From positions 1,302,001-1,366,000 of the forward strand of contig NC_089242.1 in the NCBI RefSeq assembly GCF_000512585.2: a DNA stretch of 64,000 nt, read 5' to 3'. This DNA is from Kwoniella bestiolae CBS 10118. Taxonomy: Eukaryota; Basidiomycota; Tremellomycetes; Tremellales; Cryptococcaceae. This document shows, piece after piece, positions 22,918 through 33,934 of the stretch. The notes beneath the pieces were generated by a model. That model saw nothing but the letters and a program-made list of their open reading frames with translations. It searched no databases and had not been told where the DNA came from. Positions within the stretch are counted from its first letter, which is position 1; every line of letters begins with the position of its first letter. The position numbers and the translations under genes are program-made.

Positions 22918-24471
22918 TCACTGGGGATGATCCACTCTTCTTGCCAATTCGCGTAACCTCTCCCAAACATCTTGATCATTCCATCTTTCGCCTTGCTCCG
23001 TCGAAATGAGCTTTGGTAATCCCCTCTGTTCAATAGCGAAAGACGCAGCCGTAGCGGCGTAAATCGAAGCTACAATTAATCAGACAAACACATTAGCTGA
23101 GGGTTCATCCTTCACCCTCTAAAGCAGAGCAGAACAATGACAATATCACATACCAATCTTCATATCCCCCTCAGAAATCAACAACCCAGCTACCAGCCCA
23201 CCCAGAAACGAGTTTCCCCCACCAGTCGGATCTACCACCTTATCCTGCTGATCATTCGTATAATACGCAGGAACCCATCCAACCCATTGTGAAGAGTAAG
23301 TATATGAGCCCAGTTCACCACAACGAACTATGGCACTTGGTATTCCCTCGTGGGTGTATCGTCCTGCCAATAACGCATGGAAACTCGTCACAGCCTCTTC
23401 TGCATCACCTTTTGTCGGATGAGAAGATGACGGAATGTCCAGGATTGACTGCAGTTCCAAGAGGTTGGGGCTGATGGTGTGGAAGGCCCGTGCTAGGGAG
23501 AGTATATTCTCCAACTCCGAGGGGACACAGCAAGACTATGGTCGAATACTATCAGATCAATTTCTTGAAGCAGAGCATCATTCATTAAACAGAGCAGAGT
23601 ATCTCACAGGCATAGGCTCCCATACCAACTTGGCATCCCACCCCTTCCCAATCGCATCATCTCCTATCCCATTGAGACGGATAGCCTCCATCTCATCTAC
23701 GATCAACCTTGCTCTCAGGGTATTACACACCATATGGACGTATTCTGGTAGATATGGTTCAGCGAATGGCGAGGGAGGTAAGATCAGATCACGAGGTAGG
23801 AGGTTAAGTTGAGGAGAGAGGTATTTGAACGATTGGTGGCCTTCCCTATCATGTCAAGTAGGGGTATCAGCAGATGTCTTAATTGACGCAACGGGTATCG
23901 ATGGCGGGGGTCACTCACCCGACCTTCCCTCCAGAATAGATATTCAAAGCTCTCGTAGTCTTTCCTTCCCTCTTTCTGAACCATATCATATCCTTTCCAT
24001 ACCTCATCAATGTATTTAGGAAGTGATCAGGAAAATCTTCGCCCTGGTCTATGATCAGTCCACATTGCGAGGGAGGGAGGAACATCCTTGCTGAGATCAT
24101 TGCTGGGGATATCAAGATATATCAATACCGTCTCGGATTTCATGGAAGAGGTATACAAGCTGATTGGGAGGTATGGAGGACATGAACATACCAAACACCC
24201 CACCACCTCCTATCTTAGGTACATCAAATCAGCATAAAGTATATTTTCTCCTTCAGGCAGGAATGGTCACACTTACCGACTCTTCTTCCGTCATTACCTC
24301 GTTCCCATCCTGATCTTTTATCGCATGATGATCAATGATGAACATGCCTGGAGCGTTATATCTCATGAGCATCGACTTCTCCTATTCGCATATCCACTAG
24401 CACCTACCAAGCGTCGTCACTCTGCCTCTTGAGCTCAGGAACTCCTCGGTAGGGGTTGATAAGTGCTCCAT
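22918..24471 (-). CDS. MAK32: Mak32-like PfkB-family protein, probably catalytically altered
   Basis: The start is ATG 24471 (MEHLSTPTEEFLSSRGR). Exon 1 is 24471..24418 and exon 2 begins at 24347 (MFIIDHHAIKDQDGNEV). Several more exons follow, ending at TGA 22920-22918 (ELARRVDHPQ). The sequence follows the fungal Mak32 subgroup of the ribokinase/PfkB fold. It shows IGGGGVFAMISARMFLP near the N-terminus, then GWDAKLVWEP, FHTISPNLLELQSILDIP and GIPSAIVRCGELGSY, and the signature region DPTGGGNSFLGGLVAGLL. Active PfkB kinases have Asp as catalytic base in the GAGD signature; here the position is Asn (codon at 23214-23212). Yeast MAK32 is genetically tied to maintenance of a killer-virus satellite RNA, with unknown biochemistry. 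The family call is good; a kinase reaction should not be assumed. The start is divergent from RPAP3. Confidence 0.72.
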
Positions 24472-24783
24472 CGTCGTGTTATGGAGTTCAGTACTTGGTC
24501 CAATGTCAGTAAAGTAAAGTAGCAAGCATACTCTGAGGTCAAGCTCCAAGATCAATTTACTTAAAGAACATCAGGAAGATGCATAGACCTCGCTCGTCCG
24601 AGCCCACAACACACCGATAACCTCCTGAATCTTGTTCAACGAGAACCCTCCACCGGACATGTCCAGGACTAGGACAAGTTCGAACATTTCAACCTTTCCT
24701 TTCCTTTCTTTCTTCCTTGATTCATAGAACTTTCAAGCTACCACAGGATATCGTACCAGAGTAAGGCAGACGTAATTGAGGCA
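24472..24783. other. Divergent promoter region of MAK32 and RPAP3, with a small minus-strand ORF
   Basis: This 312-base gap holds the two promoters. A 38-codon ATG frame on the minus strand (24687..24571) lies upstream of MAK32 and reads MFELVLVLDMSGGGFSLN and so on. It could be an upstream ORF in the MAK32 leader or chance. A pyrimidine tract with CCTTTCCTTTCTTTC lies at about 24697-24714 on the plus strand. Confidence 0.4.
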
Positions 24784-26460
24784 ATGTCCGTCAAAGTGGA
24801 TGTAGAGAAGTCAGATCAATCTCGAGCAGATGTAAGTCAGCATCACCAACATCACCCTTCCAAGTACTCCTGCTGACCATAACGTTGGTACAGGGCAACG
24901 CATCCTTCAAAAAAGGTAAATGGTCCGAAGCCATAGGTTGGTCTTATACTTCCACTCACTCAATATCACTCCTCGAACAGAGCTGAACACTGAGCTGATA
25001 CCGAAAGGTCATGATAAGGCCACTACACAAATGCGATAATATACAACCCTACGAATCCTGTGAATTACTCGAACCGTGCCCAGGCATTTCTCAAGATTGA
25101 TAAGTGAGCTCCAGTCTGATCCTCTCGCTCGCTGACTGCTAGACCTCCGCTCGGTTGGTCCAGCTGAGCTGATATATATAACATGGTATGGTAGGTACCA
25201 AGATGCCGAGAGGGATTGTACGACCTGCCTGGCACTCGAGAAGAATAATATCAAAGCGCTGTATAGAAGAGGGTTAGCAAGGAAGGGACTAGGCAAGGTC
25301 GACGAGGCTATTCAAGGTGAGTCATGATCATCTATCATCCGCCCACTTCAAATGGTCATATAGGCACTGCAAAGTTCTGTGTGTTGGCGCTGACGATAAT
25401 GCTACCTGATTAGACCTGCAGCAGATATTGAGTATTGACAAATCCAACGAAACCGTCAAGACCGAGTTGGAAGAACTACTATCACTCCAAAAAGACATTG
25501 AGCACAAGGTGAGTATTTCTTCGTGTCTTATTTGATTCTGTCAAAGAGAACCTACCTGATCATGCGAAATAAAACCAGAAATCCAAACCTCGTAGACCTA
25601 TCACTCCGCCAACAACCACGTCAATATCGACAGGAGCTAGGATACAGGAAATTGTCGAACAAACAGATTCTATCGACATCTCATCGAAGGGTACGAGTAC
25701 GAGTTCAGCGAACGTTGATGCTTCCAATGCCAACGCAGCAGCCCCTGAGCCAGCTCCTCCCACAGGACCCAGATCATTCTCTTCCTTAAGACAACAGAGG
25801 GAAGGGAAGAAAAAAGCATTTGTGAATGGCACGACTCCTCTAAAACAGGATCATACATCTGAGCAAGTGAAACCAACACCACCATCATCATCGATAGCAG
25901 ATCCGGTATCATCAGCCACGAAGACATCGACAATCGCTGAGCAAAGCCTCAAACCAACTGAAACCACTCCTCCATCAGCCAATCCAGAATCACCATCGCA
26001 CACCACCACACCACCTCCAGCAAAATCATCCTCGTCCCTCACTCCTCCCTCCGAAGAGAACCTCTCCCTCCCCGCCGACCTAGACGTCCACTCCACCTCT
26101 CCCGGAGCATCCCTCCTCTTCCTGCGTCATCTGTCCTCCTCCCCCTCCCCCATCGCGATGAAACTTAACTATTCCCTCATATCGCTCTACCCGCCTGAAA
26201 TTCTGTCCAAAATCCTAGCGAACCTCATTGAGCCGGATAACTTGGGACTGATGTTAATCGCGTTGGAATATGGATTAAGCCAAGTAATCGATAGACAGGA
26301 AGAAGACCAGGAAGAGGCAAGAAAGAGGGTCAAAGTCTTGTTGGAGGGACTGAAACGGTCAAAGAGGTGGGGGATGAACTATAGTATGCTAAGTGCCCAT
26401 GAAAAGAGTGTGGGTGAGAAGGTGTGGAAAGAGTGTGGTGGGGAAGGGGGGTTGAGGTAG
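24784..26460 (+). CDS. RPAP3/Tah1-type TPR cochaperone with RPAP3_C domain
   Basis: The start is ATG 24784 (MSVKVDVEKSDQSRAD); exon 1 ends at 24831; the stop TAG is at 26458-26460. A three-motif TPR domain covers about residues 15-110: GNASFKKGKWSEAIGHYTNA, NYSNRAQAFLKIDKYQDAER and NIKALYRRGLARKGLGKVDE. Lys/Asn/Arg positions match a carboxylate clamp for the Hsp90/Hsp70 EEVD tail. A long Ser/Thr/Pro-rich linker follows. The C-terminal ~110 residues (LLFLRHLSSSPSPIAMKLNY, then PPEILSKILANLIEPDNLG) fit the RPAP3_C domain. In the R2TP complex this protein links Hsp90 to Rvb1/Rvb2 and Pih1 to assemble RNA polymerase II, box C/D snoRNPs and PIKKs such as TOR. The yeast orthologue Tah1 is much shorter; this is the longer animal-like form. 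Confidence 0.85.
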
Positions 26461-27195
26461 CATAGCGTGGCTGGTAGATCATCTCATAAAACATAATATC
26501 GTCATCTTAGATATACGCCAGCATGCAACAGCATACATGAGTAATTTGGATTCCACGAGCTGCCACCGAGTCTCATCTGTCTGTCCTTGTCCTGCCTTTT
26601 CGATTACTTGATACTTTTTCATCCATTCATCTTCATCTTCCCACTGATTGATATATATCCGCGTGTGTATAACCTAAAAAGGGGGTATGGGTATATACGA
26701 AGAAGAAGATACAAGAAAGAGATTCAAAACGCCAGACCTACATCTCCATCTCCTTCTCCTTCCTGCGAGTGATCTGGTTTCATACCCAAAAAACATTTTC
26801 TGACTGCTCCAAAGGAAAGATATTCAATATATAATAAAACGTACTGTTAAAGAAAAGAAAGAAAAAAAGAGAAAGACTTCTAGATGTTCTATTTTTTGGT
26901 GAAAAAGAAGAAAAAGAGGAAAACTGCTTAGTTTCCAGTCTTCCAGTGTTCCACTTTTCCAATGTGATCTCATATCATCCGATGAGGCTTATTATATTAC
27001 ACCGTATTTTATCTTATGTTACTTTTAATTTGATCCTTCGTCCTCATTCTTTTTCACTCCCTGAGAGGGTTTTATCGTCAGGCTTGGTGCAGACCTGTTC
27101 AAGAACGGATACAATCAGCGTCAACATCTTCTGCACCACCTTCTTCCCAAGGTTGTAGGATATAAGGAGATGGTTCAAACGAGGGACGGAAGTGA
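26461..27195. other. Tail-to-tail intergenic region of RPAP3 and NRG1
   Basis: This 735-base region is AT-rich and contains A-rich and pyrimidine-rich tracts (about 26835-26925). It contains the two 3'UTRs. No gene or RNA structure is recognised. Confidence 0.4.
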
Positions 27196-28667
27196 TTACC
27201 CACCCTTAGACCCCTCCGACCCTCCATTCCCACTCCCATCCTCCGACAAACTACTCACACTAGCTCTATGACCCGATGGATCCCTACTATGAACCTGCGA
27301 TATCGGTTGTCCGTACCCATAAGGTGGTAGGCCGTTATGATGTCCCCCATATCCTCCATAGGCCATACCGGGCGGACCACCCATTCTCGTCGACATGCTC
27401 GATGGGTCGACCACGCCTTGACCTAACATATCATGGGGTGGTGATCTTCTCCTACCAGGTCCAGGTCCGGGTCCAGGTGAAGGTGGTCTTCGTCCATAAT
27501 CGTCGTGAGTCTGACTTAATGGTGTGGAAGTCTGAGTTCGCGGGGGATATCCATTGGCCATGGGGTTACCCCCGTATCCAGGCGTTAATACCCCATAGGA
27601 AGATTCACGCGAATGGGTTTGGAAGTTACTCTGCATGGGGGAGTACATGTGCTGGGAGTGTTCTGAGGCTAATCCGGGGGAATATAACCCGTGGTGTGGG
27701 TGGGGTGCAGCACCGTACGGAGAAGGTATACCAGAAGCGGGACCATATCGGTATGGCTGTTGGTGCATTCCGGGATAGGCTGTGTAAGGTGAAGTGTAGG
27801 GTTGAGAGAAGAATGGTTGTTGGTGTGCTGGGGGGATGGATCCTACACTGGAGTGTCCAGAGGAATGACCGTTGACAGGTGAAGGAACTCTACTAGATGC
27901 TGCTGATTGGGATTGAGCGAGGCTGACACCGGGAGGAGGGATGGGGTAGGCGGGATAACCATGTTGAGGATCATACATGTATGGAGCGTAGGGTGCTGGA
28001 CCTTGACTTGTGGGAGTAGCATATGGCGAAGGAAGGTGTCCACCGCTGGCTGTAGATGAAGGGGTTCCACCAGCCGAACCTTTGGATTTTCTAGATGCAC
28101 GAGAAGAAGACTTCAATCCAGCAGCTTCCATAGCTGCGTTGACGGCTGCTCGAGCAGCTGAGCCAGATCCGCGTCGTAGTGTGGGGGAAAGATGGGTGCG
28201 ATAACTAGAACAGACTTAGCTTAGACCGTATGGACGAAAGAGAAAAGGAAGAAACAAAAAGCTCACTGTTGTTGGAGATTATCCTGCCTACTAGTCTTCG
28301 TCTCACAACCTGGGAAAGGACATTTAAAAGCTTTCACACCCGTATGGATCCTGTGATGTCTTTGCAGATGTCCTCCAGTCGTAAACCCTCTATTACAGAT
28401 AGGACAGACATGAGGTTTCGTCTTTCCTTCTGCTGGACCAGTCGCTCCGTTCTTTCCCTTTGACGACTGGACAGGCACAGGCGAGTCCATGACTGACGAT
28501 TCGTCGGTCTTTATCGACGTCATGGACGTGTCTCCTGGACCATAGGGCGAATCATGTATCGGTGGATGGGACATGTGAGAAGGGGTGGAAGTGAGTGGAT
28601 TGGAATGTGGGTTATATCCCGGCGGTGGGAGGTGAGGAGGAAGATGTGGGGAAGTCTCGGCTGACAT
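27196..28667 (-). CDS. NRG1: Nrg1-type C2H2 zinc finger transcription regulator
   Basis: Two coding exons, 28667..28267 and 28204..27196, join as NLQQ-HYRTHLSPTLRR and encode 469 residues. The start chosen is ATG 28667 (MSAETSPHLPPHL). A longer upstream frame has no ATG, and an acceptor CGCTTAG sits five bases before this ATG. Two C2H2 fingers lie at about residues 100-160: CPICNRGFTTGGHLQRHHRI plus H, and CPFPGCETKTSRQDNLQQHY plus RTH. Their linker reads TGVKAFK. The finger helices match the Nrg1/Nrg2 repressor family, which binds CCCT-type elements. The remaining 300 residues are Pro/Ser/Gly/Tyr-rich and disordered, as in basidiomycete Nrg1. In C. neoformans, Nrg1 acts in carbohydrate, capsule and cAMP-related regulation (known of the family). 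The large gene-free upstream region suggests complex control. Confidence 0.88.
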
Positions 28668-28672
28668 GGTTG

Positions 28673-28795
28673 CTAAGCGTTGAGAGGGGTTATTAGCAGT
28701 AGCATGGTTGAAGTTGGGCAACAGGTAGATAGATGATCGAGTGGGAAGGGTTCAATGAGTGGACAATGAGGAATGAAGAATGAAGAAATGCTCAC
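28673..28795 (-). other. Probable 5'UTR intron of NRG1
   Basis: The donor GTGAGC reads on the minus strand from 28795. The acceptor CGCTTAG ends at 28673, five bases before the NRG1 ATG at 28667. At 123 bases it is moderately long. It is inferred from splice signals only. Confidence 0.45.
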
Positions 28796-30820
28796 GAATG
28801 GATGTTGGATGTATCAGGTAGAATCAAAATTTTAAGGGTTTTTAATTTTGGTGTCAATGATGATGATTCCTATTTCACTTTCAATCCTAAAACTCTTGCT
28901 AAGATCCCTTGTCACTTGTTCTTTATTCTTCTTTTCCCTTTCCTAATTTGCTATCGAAAATGAAGAGATCAATGCAGTGAAGTAATATGCTTGAGATGAT
29001 TTTGACTTATTCACAGAATCCAACTTTTTATTGATTGGGGATCTTCTCGGTAAATCGCTCGGCGGTATTTTGGTGAACTTCTTGGTTGTTACTTGTCGAG
29101 TTGAGAGGAATTACCAAGCGATAAATTTTCTTGAAGTGTAGAGTCGGGAATGGCCGTGATGGGTGATGGTGGTGATGGTGTATGATGATGATGATGATGC
29201 GCAGTAATACAAATGCACGATACAATAATACGTATGTACACTTGAATCCAAGTTCCAGAAAGAGCGAACAAAGCTTGAATCAAATTGAGACTGGAAACGA
29301 GGTGGTCAACTGGATGATGACAGTTTATTGTTGATCGAAAGGATTATGAATCGGTCGCACGGGCCAAGTGTCGTTGTGTGTTGGGTGTACAGCAATAATA
29401 GCATTGGATGGGGGTTGTTACGATTATTGACGAGTCCGAGTCCGAGCCCAGTTCAAGGGGAATAGGGATACGCACAGAGAGAACAATAGGGTAAGAGGTT
29501 GGTTACCGAGCCGAACAGGTGAGCGGTAATTGCGACATGGGGGGTGAGGACAGAGAAAGAACCCAGACCATAGACCATGTTGTCGAACGTCGTGAGGTTG
29601 CGAAAGGATGGGGAGTAGCGACAAGCGAAGAGATACAGAGATCAAACAATCAGCATCAATACGTCTCGACTGGCTCTAGACGAAATCCCAAGGGCTCCAA
29701 CGGATTGGGGACGGTAGCGATGACCACCAAAAAGTCTGGGTGATACCTCGTGGTGAAGATGAAGACACAATCAAGAATCACCATCAAATGGTGTACCCCG
29801 GCACAAGGAAGCAAATCAAATCATATCAAACCCCAAATTTACGGCCGGCGGAGAATAATCGAACGTTCACAAGAGGATCTCCAGAGAGTGGGGAGAGGAT
29901 GAAAGGATGTAATCAAACAATTGATGGCAAGGCGCAATACAACACACAGGGTAGCATAGCGTAGTGTGGTTGAATCAAATAAAAGCAAATCAACCTAACC
30001 TAACCCTTGCGGATCAGGTCCGAAGGGATAAGATTCATTGGAGAGGTCCAAAGGACGGTATGAGGTATCAAGGTGGGTGATTTCATAGTGAACGATGAGG
30101 ATGATCACTCGTCAAGAGTGAGTGGTAAGGGAGAGAGAGGTGAAAAGAACGAAGATCCCAAAAGATCGTCGTATAGGGTAAAAAAGGAATCGACCCTCAC
30201 ATTCCTAGATGGAGGAAGGGAACATGACAACAAGACTCGCGAGTAGAAGATCCAGTGGAGCGGTCGCGCAGTAACAGACTGCTCCGACCCCCGCGTATCT
30301 GATAGTACGAGTAGAGGACAACTCACATATCAATCCACTTCTATCAGGTACCCAACCAATCCTAACGGTTCAAGTGCTAAGAAGGGAGAATGGAAATTAT
30401 TTCTTCGAATGCTCCACGAGTCAACCTGACTGTTTATGCAGGTGTTTTTTGTTGAGTCGGCCTGTCGTGGAAGTGGTGGAATCTTCCAGCCCTTCTTAGA
30501 CTCGTATTGCTGTTTATTTGTTGTCGTGACGAATGAATCCCGTATGCTTGTATACAGGTATGTTTCGTCCAACTTTTTTTTGGTCCTGGTCTTGATGATG
30601 TTCGAGGAATGGATGTTCTGTTCTGAAAATGATAATGATGAAAGTAAAGGATTACAATGTAAGGGATAGGGTCTTTTGCGTTTGAAGTATATCGAGAAAT
30701 CAAGGGAAAAAGGGTTTTTCTCGTTTGTCCTCCTTCTTATGGGAGTTTGATAGGAAGTACCACTCACTAACTTACTGCTACAAGTGGTTTTTTCGTATTT
30801 GCCAAATGAGGTGAGGTGGA

Positions 30821-30840
30821 TTTTATTTTATTTTATTTTT
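30821..30840. repeat. TTTTA pentamer microsatellite
   Basis: Tandem TTTTA units with a final T-run sit in the NRG1 upstream region. It is a short low-complexity tract with no other feature attached. Confidence 0.8.
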
Positions 30841-31086
30841 TGGTGAGGTGTGATATCGGAAAAAACAACTGTACTTTGTACTTGTTTTTACCTTGTATCA
30901 TATGGTGCAGGTATGTACGTACGTGATCCATACGAAGAATGGAATTCCTTCTCTGGGGCAGACTCAAGGGACAGCCTACGGCATATATCCCAATGAACGG
31001 TACAAGTAGAGTACAGAGGTCAAGCGCTTGTCTCATTCTCATTGGTTAAATGTGATGCGGATATAGAGTGGAACCTGAAATGAAAC

Positions 31087-31098
31087 TGACGTACGTCA
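31087..31098. promoter_or_regulatory. CRE-like 12-base palindrome
   Basis: TGACGTACGTCA is a perfect inverted repeat of two bZIP half-sites (TGACGT and ACGTCA). It lies about 2.4 kb upstream of NRG1 and about 0.9 kb beyond the 3' end of the minus-strand gene on its other side. bZIP factors of the ATF/CREB and Sko1 kind bind such sites. No direct evidence of binding exists here. Confidence 0.35.
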
Positions 31099-31989
31099 TC
31101 ATCAGTCTCGCTCGCATCACAGTACCAGAGGAGAGGTAAAATGCCTTTTTCACCGTAAGTCACCGACGGCAACTGCGACTGTGCATCTACTGTATCTTAC
31201 CACGCACCATTGCGTATGGAGTGTCACTCAAGCGTATTTACGCCATATAAGACTTCACAAGCACGTCCCAAGATGTCTCATCCCCTCCTCCCGCTCTCAA
31301 ACAGTACAAGAAGATACTGTACCACGGACAAGCGGTAACGTTTCTCTCCGGCGCCCTTGTATAAGGGAAAAAACCCTTGAAAAATGACATCCCCAAAAAA
31401 GTATTCCCTGACGCACTAAGTGGTGAGCAAGCTGACTTTCGGGTGGGCAGGGGATGTGCAATCCCGATATGCTTTTTTGACTTTTGACCCGACATCACAC
31501 AGGATACAGGATACACGATGCAGGACACGCGTCGCACCTAGCATTGTCCAATACTGAGCAAGGTGGGATGCCTGTTCGTGAACATTCATCCAGTTGCTTT
31601 GGACTTTGGCCTAGACACATCGTCGTGAATGTTCATAAATATCGTATATACAAAGATAATATACAATCTACTCGTTATAGTTGGTTCAGAAGGCGAGGTG
31701 AATATATCGCAGGGATGAGTAGAAATATACATGATAGAATATGGGTTGAACAGATGAGTGAAGCATGAGAATGAGATATCGAATAGTGCAGAGGTAATTA
31801 ACATACAGGAAAGGGGTAATTGACAATGCTGGGTAAAAGGCAATATATGATACAACGAAAGTAAAAAAAGGTTGCTACAATCAATAAACACGGAAAGACA
31901 GCAGTTGTGAGATGATTAAATTCTCAGATAGATGGTAACGTATAAAGAGCAGGGGACAGAGTCTCGTCGCGAGGGGGGGAAGGGTATGA

Positions 31990-33461
31990 TCAGATGATAT
32001 CGTGTCGATCGATATCCCCAAACAACTCGTTCGCATAAAGCGCCATATCATCTTCCAGCTCCCTCCTAATCCTCTCTTCGTCTCGTTCGAATTGTTCGAT
32101 ATCACCTAATGTTGCATTTACAGTATGGGCGGAAGGAGTAGGTTCGTCATTAAAAGTGGGTGTTGGAATATCTCCAAATAAGGTTTGCATAGCGACTTCG
32201 TCAAAGACCACGCCATTTCTTCTATTATCTCCATCTCGGTTGTTATGAATTTCTGCCTCTCGAGGAGCGTCAGATTCGTTTCGTTCCAGATTTGACGAAG
32301 CGAGAGGAGGCGAATGGAGTCTAGATGGAGATTCGGAGTCGACGACGTTGATTTCCCATAACGGTTGAGGACTTTCCGAGCGTCTTCTACCCTGTACCTC
32401 TCTTGAGGGACGTTGGTCCATCCTCAGTCTCGCTCTGTGTGTTAATCTTCTTCTTCCCGCCATTGCCTCCTCCACTTCAGCATCCAAATCTTCCATCTCT
32501 GCCCTTCTCCTCCTCCTTCCTATGATCCTATTACCGCCAATACCATCGGGAGTCTGAGGCCTGTCAAGTAACGTATCGAACTCGTCCGGTACAGATGTGG
32601 CATCAGAGTCTGAATCGTAGAACCCCCACGTACGAGGCAGTCGAGCTCGAGCTCCATTTGCGACAATTCGAGGATTGGAATTGGTAGATTGGTTGATCCC
32701 GTATTCTTCCAGCCATCGTATACTAGCGTCAGTTGGCGGACTAACAGGGTCGACCGGCCCTGCGTTGTTATTGTGGTTGATGATTCTAGACATAGGTATG
32801 GCACTGGGATTTCGAGCTCGACTCAGAGATATAGGTGGAGGAGAGGAATCGTTGTGTTCATACAAGCTGAAGTCTATTCCTTCACCTGGTCCAGGTATGA
32901 GTCCATCCTCATCGTCTTGAATCCTCCTTCGAAGGTTGGATAAGGATGTTCTGGATCGTCTGAGGAATGGTTCTCTCCTTATGGGTAATCTTCTGTCTGC
33001 GGGTATAGGGAGTCCACCGGCACCGAGGGATGTAGATGCTGGATTAGTTGGTCGAGTGAGGGTAAGTCCCGGTGGATCTCGTTTTAAGGTGAAATGATCC
33101 TGCGAAGGGGATCTTGGGATGTCAGCGGTGGATCAAATATGGTAGTTGGGTAAGCTTACGAAAACAAGCATATCGAACGCTTTTTGCGTTGAATCGCATT
33201 CGGGATCCAGCTGTTGGATGAAGGTTCGAAATCGTTTATCGCTTATTGGAGTTGAGGCGCCTATCTTCTTCTCTATTTGCTTTACCGACTTTTCGCTGAG
33301 GGACAAGCGATGATGTTAGCTGACAGCTCACTCCGTCCTGTCCGAGAAACAGGCAAGGTGAGAAATGCTGAGGCAAGATGAGGGTCGATGAGCACTCACA
33401 ATAACGTCATCACCTTCCTCACCAGAACCTCATCGTACTCCTTTTGGGACCACTTGCCCAT
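31990..33461 (-). CDS. Hypothetical protein, disordered and acidic, 435 residues
   Basis: Three exons, 33461..33400, 33295..33160 and 33099..31990, are phase-checked and give 435 residues. The start is ATG 33461 (MGKWSQKEYDEVLVRKVM) and the stop is TGA 31992-31990. I do not recognise the family. The first ~70 residues look like a compact helical domain (TLFEKSVKQIEKKIG, RFRTFIQQLDPECDS, KAFDMLVFDHF). The rest is Arg- and Asp/Ser-rich, with a basic RRRRRRAEMEDLDAEVEEAM segment around the middle. An acidic helical end closes the protein (DIEQFERDEERIRRELEDDM). This pattern suggests a nuclear protein with interaction helices, but no function can be assigned. It starts head-to-head with BUD31. 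Confidence 0.75.
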
Positions 33462-33934
33462 GCTGATCGTGCCGCTTGAACGGGTGTGAGCGGACCGCTA
33501 GTGGTAGTGCTTGTTTAACGTTCAGGTAGAGGCACGCCGTTCGGCCTATTTTTGGTATCCTTGCTGGTATGTTGCCCAGTTGAGTGTGATTGAGACGCTA
33601 CGGCTTTGTATTTGCTGGTGAAAAAGTATACCTTCATAGGTGATTTTGGGGTGTAGAAATGAGAATGAAATTGTGGAATAATGATGGATGTTCCGCATCG
33701 ACAATAACAAAAACATGATACGTTACGCAAGCCAGTGTCGCATTTACGTAAGGTGGCAATTATACACAACTACCTCGGAGTGAATTTTCATGAAATGAAT
33801 TTATTGTATTTTATCCCAGTCCGTCGAGGCGAGGACTGTTGTTGATGATGACTTGTACTTCTATATCAACCTCGACCATACCAAATCCTCAAGGGTGGTT
33901 TATCTCTTACATCACTAAGACAGACACCCGAAAG
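33462..33934. other. Divergent promoter region of the 435-residue protein gene and BUD31
   Basis: This 473-base region lies between two divergent starts. A GAAATGAATTTATTGTATTTTA stretch near 33795-33816 is the most AT-rich part on the BUD31 side. No gene is recognised. Confidence 0.4.

Larger units (their letters stand above)
28668..31989. promoter_or_regulatory. Large gene-free region upstream of NRG1
   Basis: This is 3.3 kb between NRG1 and the next minus-strand gene, by far the largest gap in the window. All frames are short. The longest, at 30330-30767 minus, has no ATG and no family resemblance. A likely 5'UTR intron of NRG1 is at 28673..28795. The minus strand is pyrimidine-rich from 29420 to 30300, as expected of a long leader. 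Other marks are a GAT/ATC triplet run (29183-29199), a TTTTA pentamer repeat (30821-30840), and a perfect palindrome TGACGTACGTCA (31087-31098). I infer promoter plus long NRG1 leader; a non-coding RNA is possible. Confidence 0.45.

Noticed and set aside
30330..30767. 145-codon minus-strand frame in the NRG1 upstream region
   Set aside because: It has no ATG at its start, low complexity and no motif; it lies in probable leader sequence.
31152..31360. Possible small plus-strand gene (ATGCCTTTTTCACC then GTAAGT, and an open piece ending SGALV)
   Set aside because: The phases of the candidate exons do not match, the acceptor lacks a branch site, and no family is recognised.
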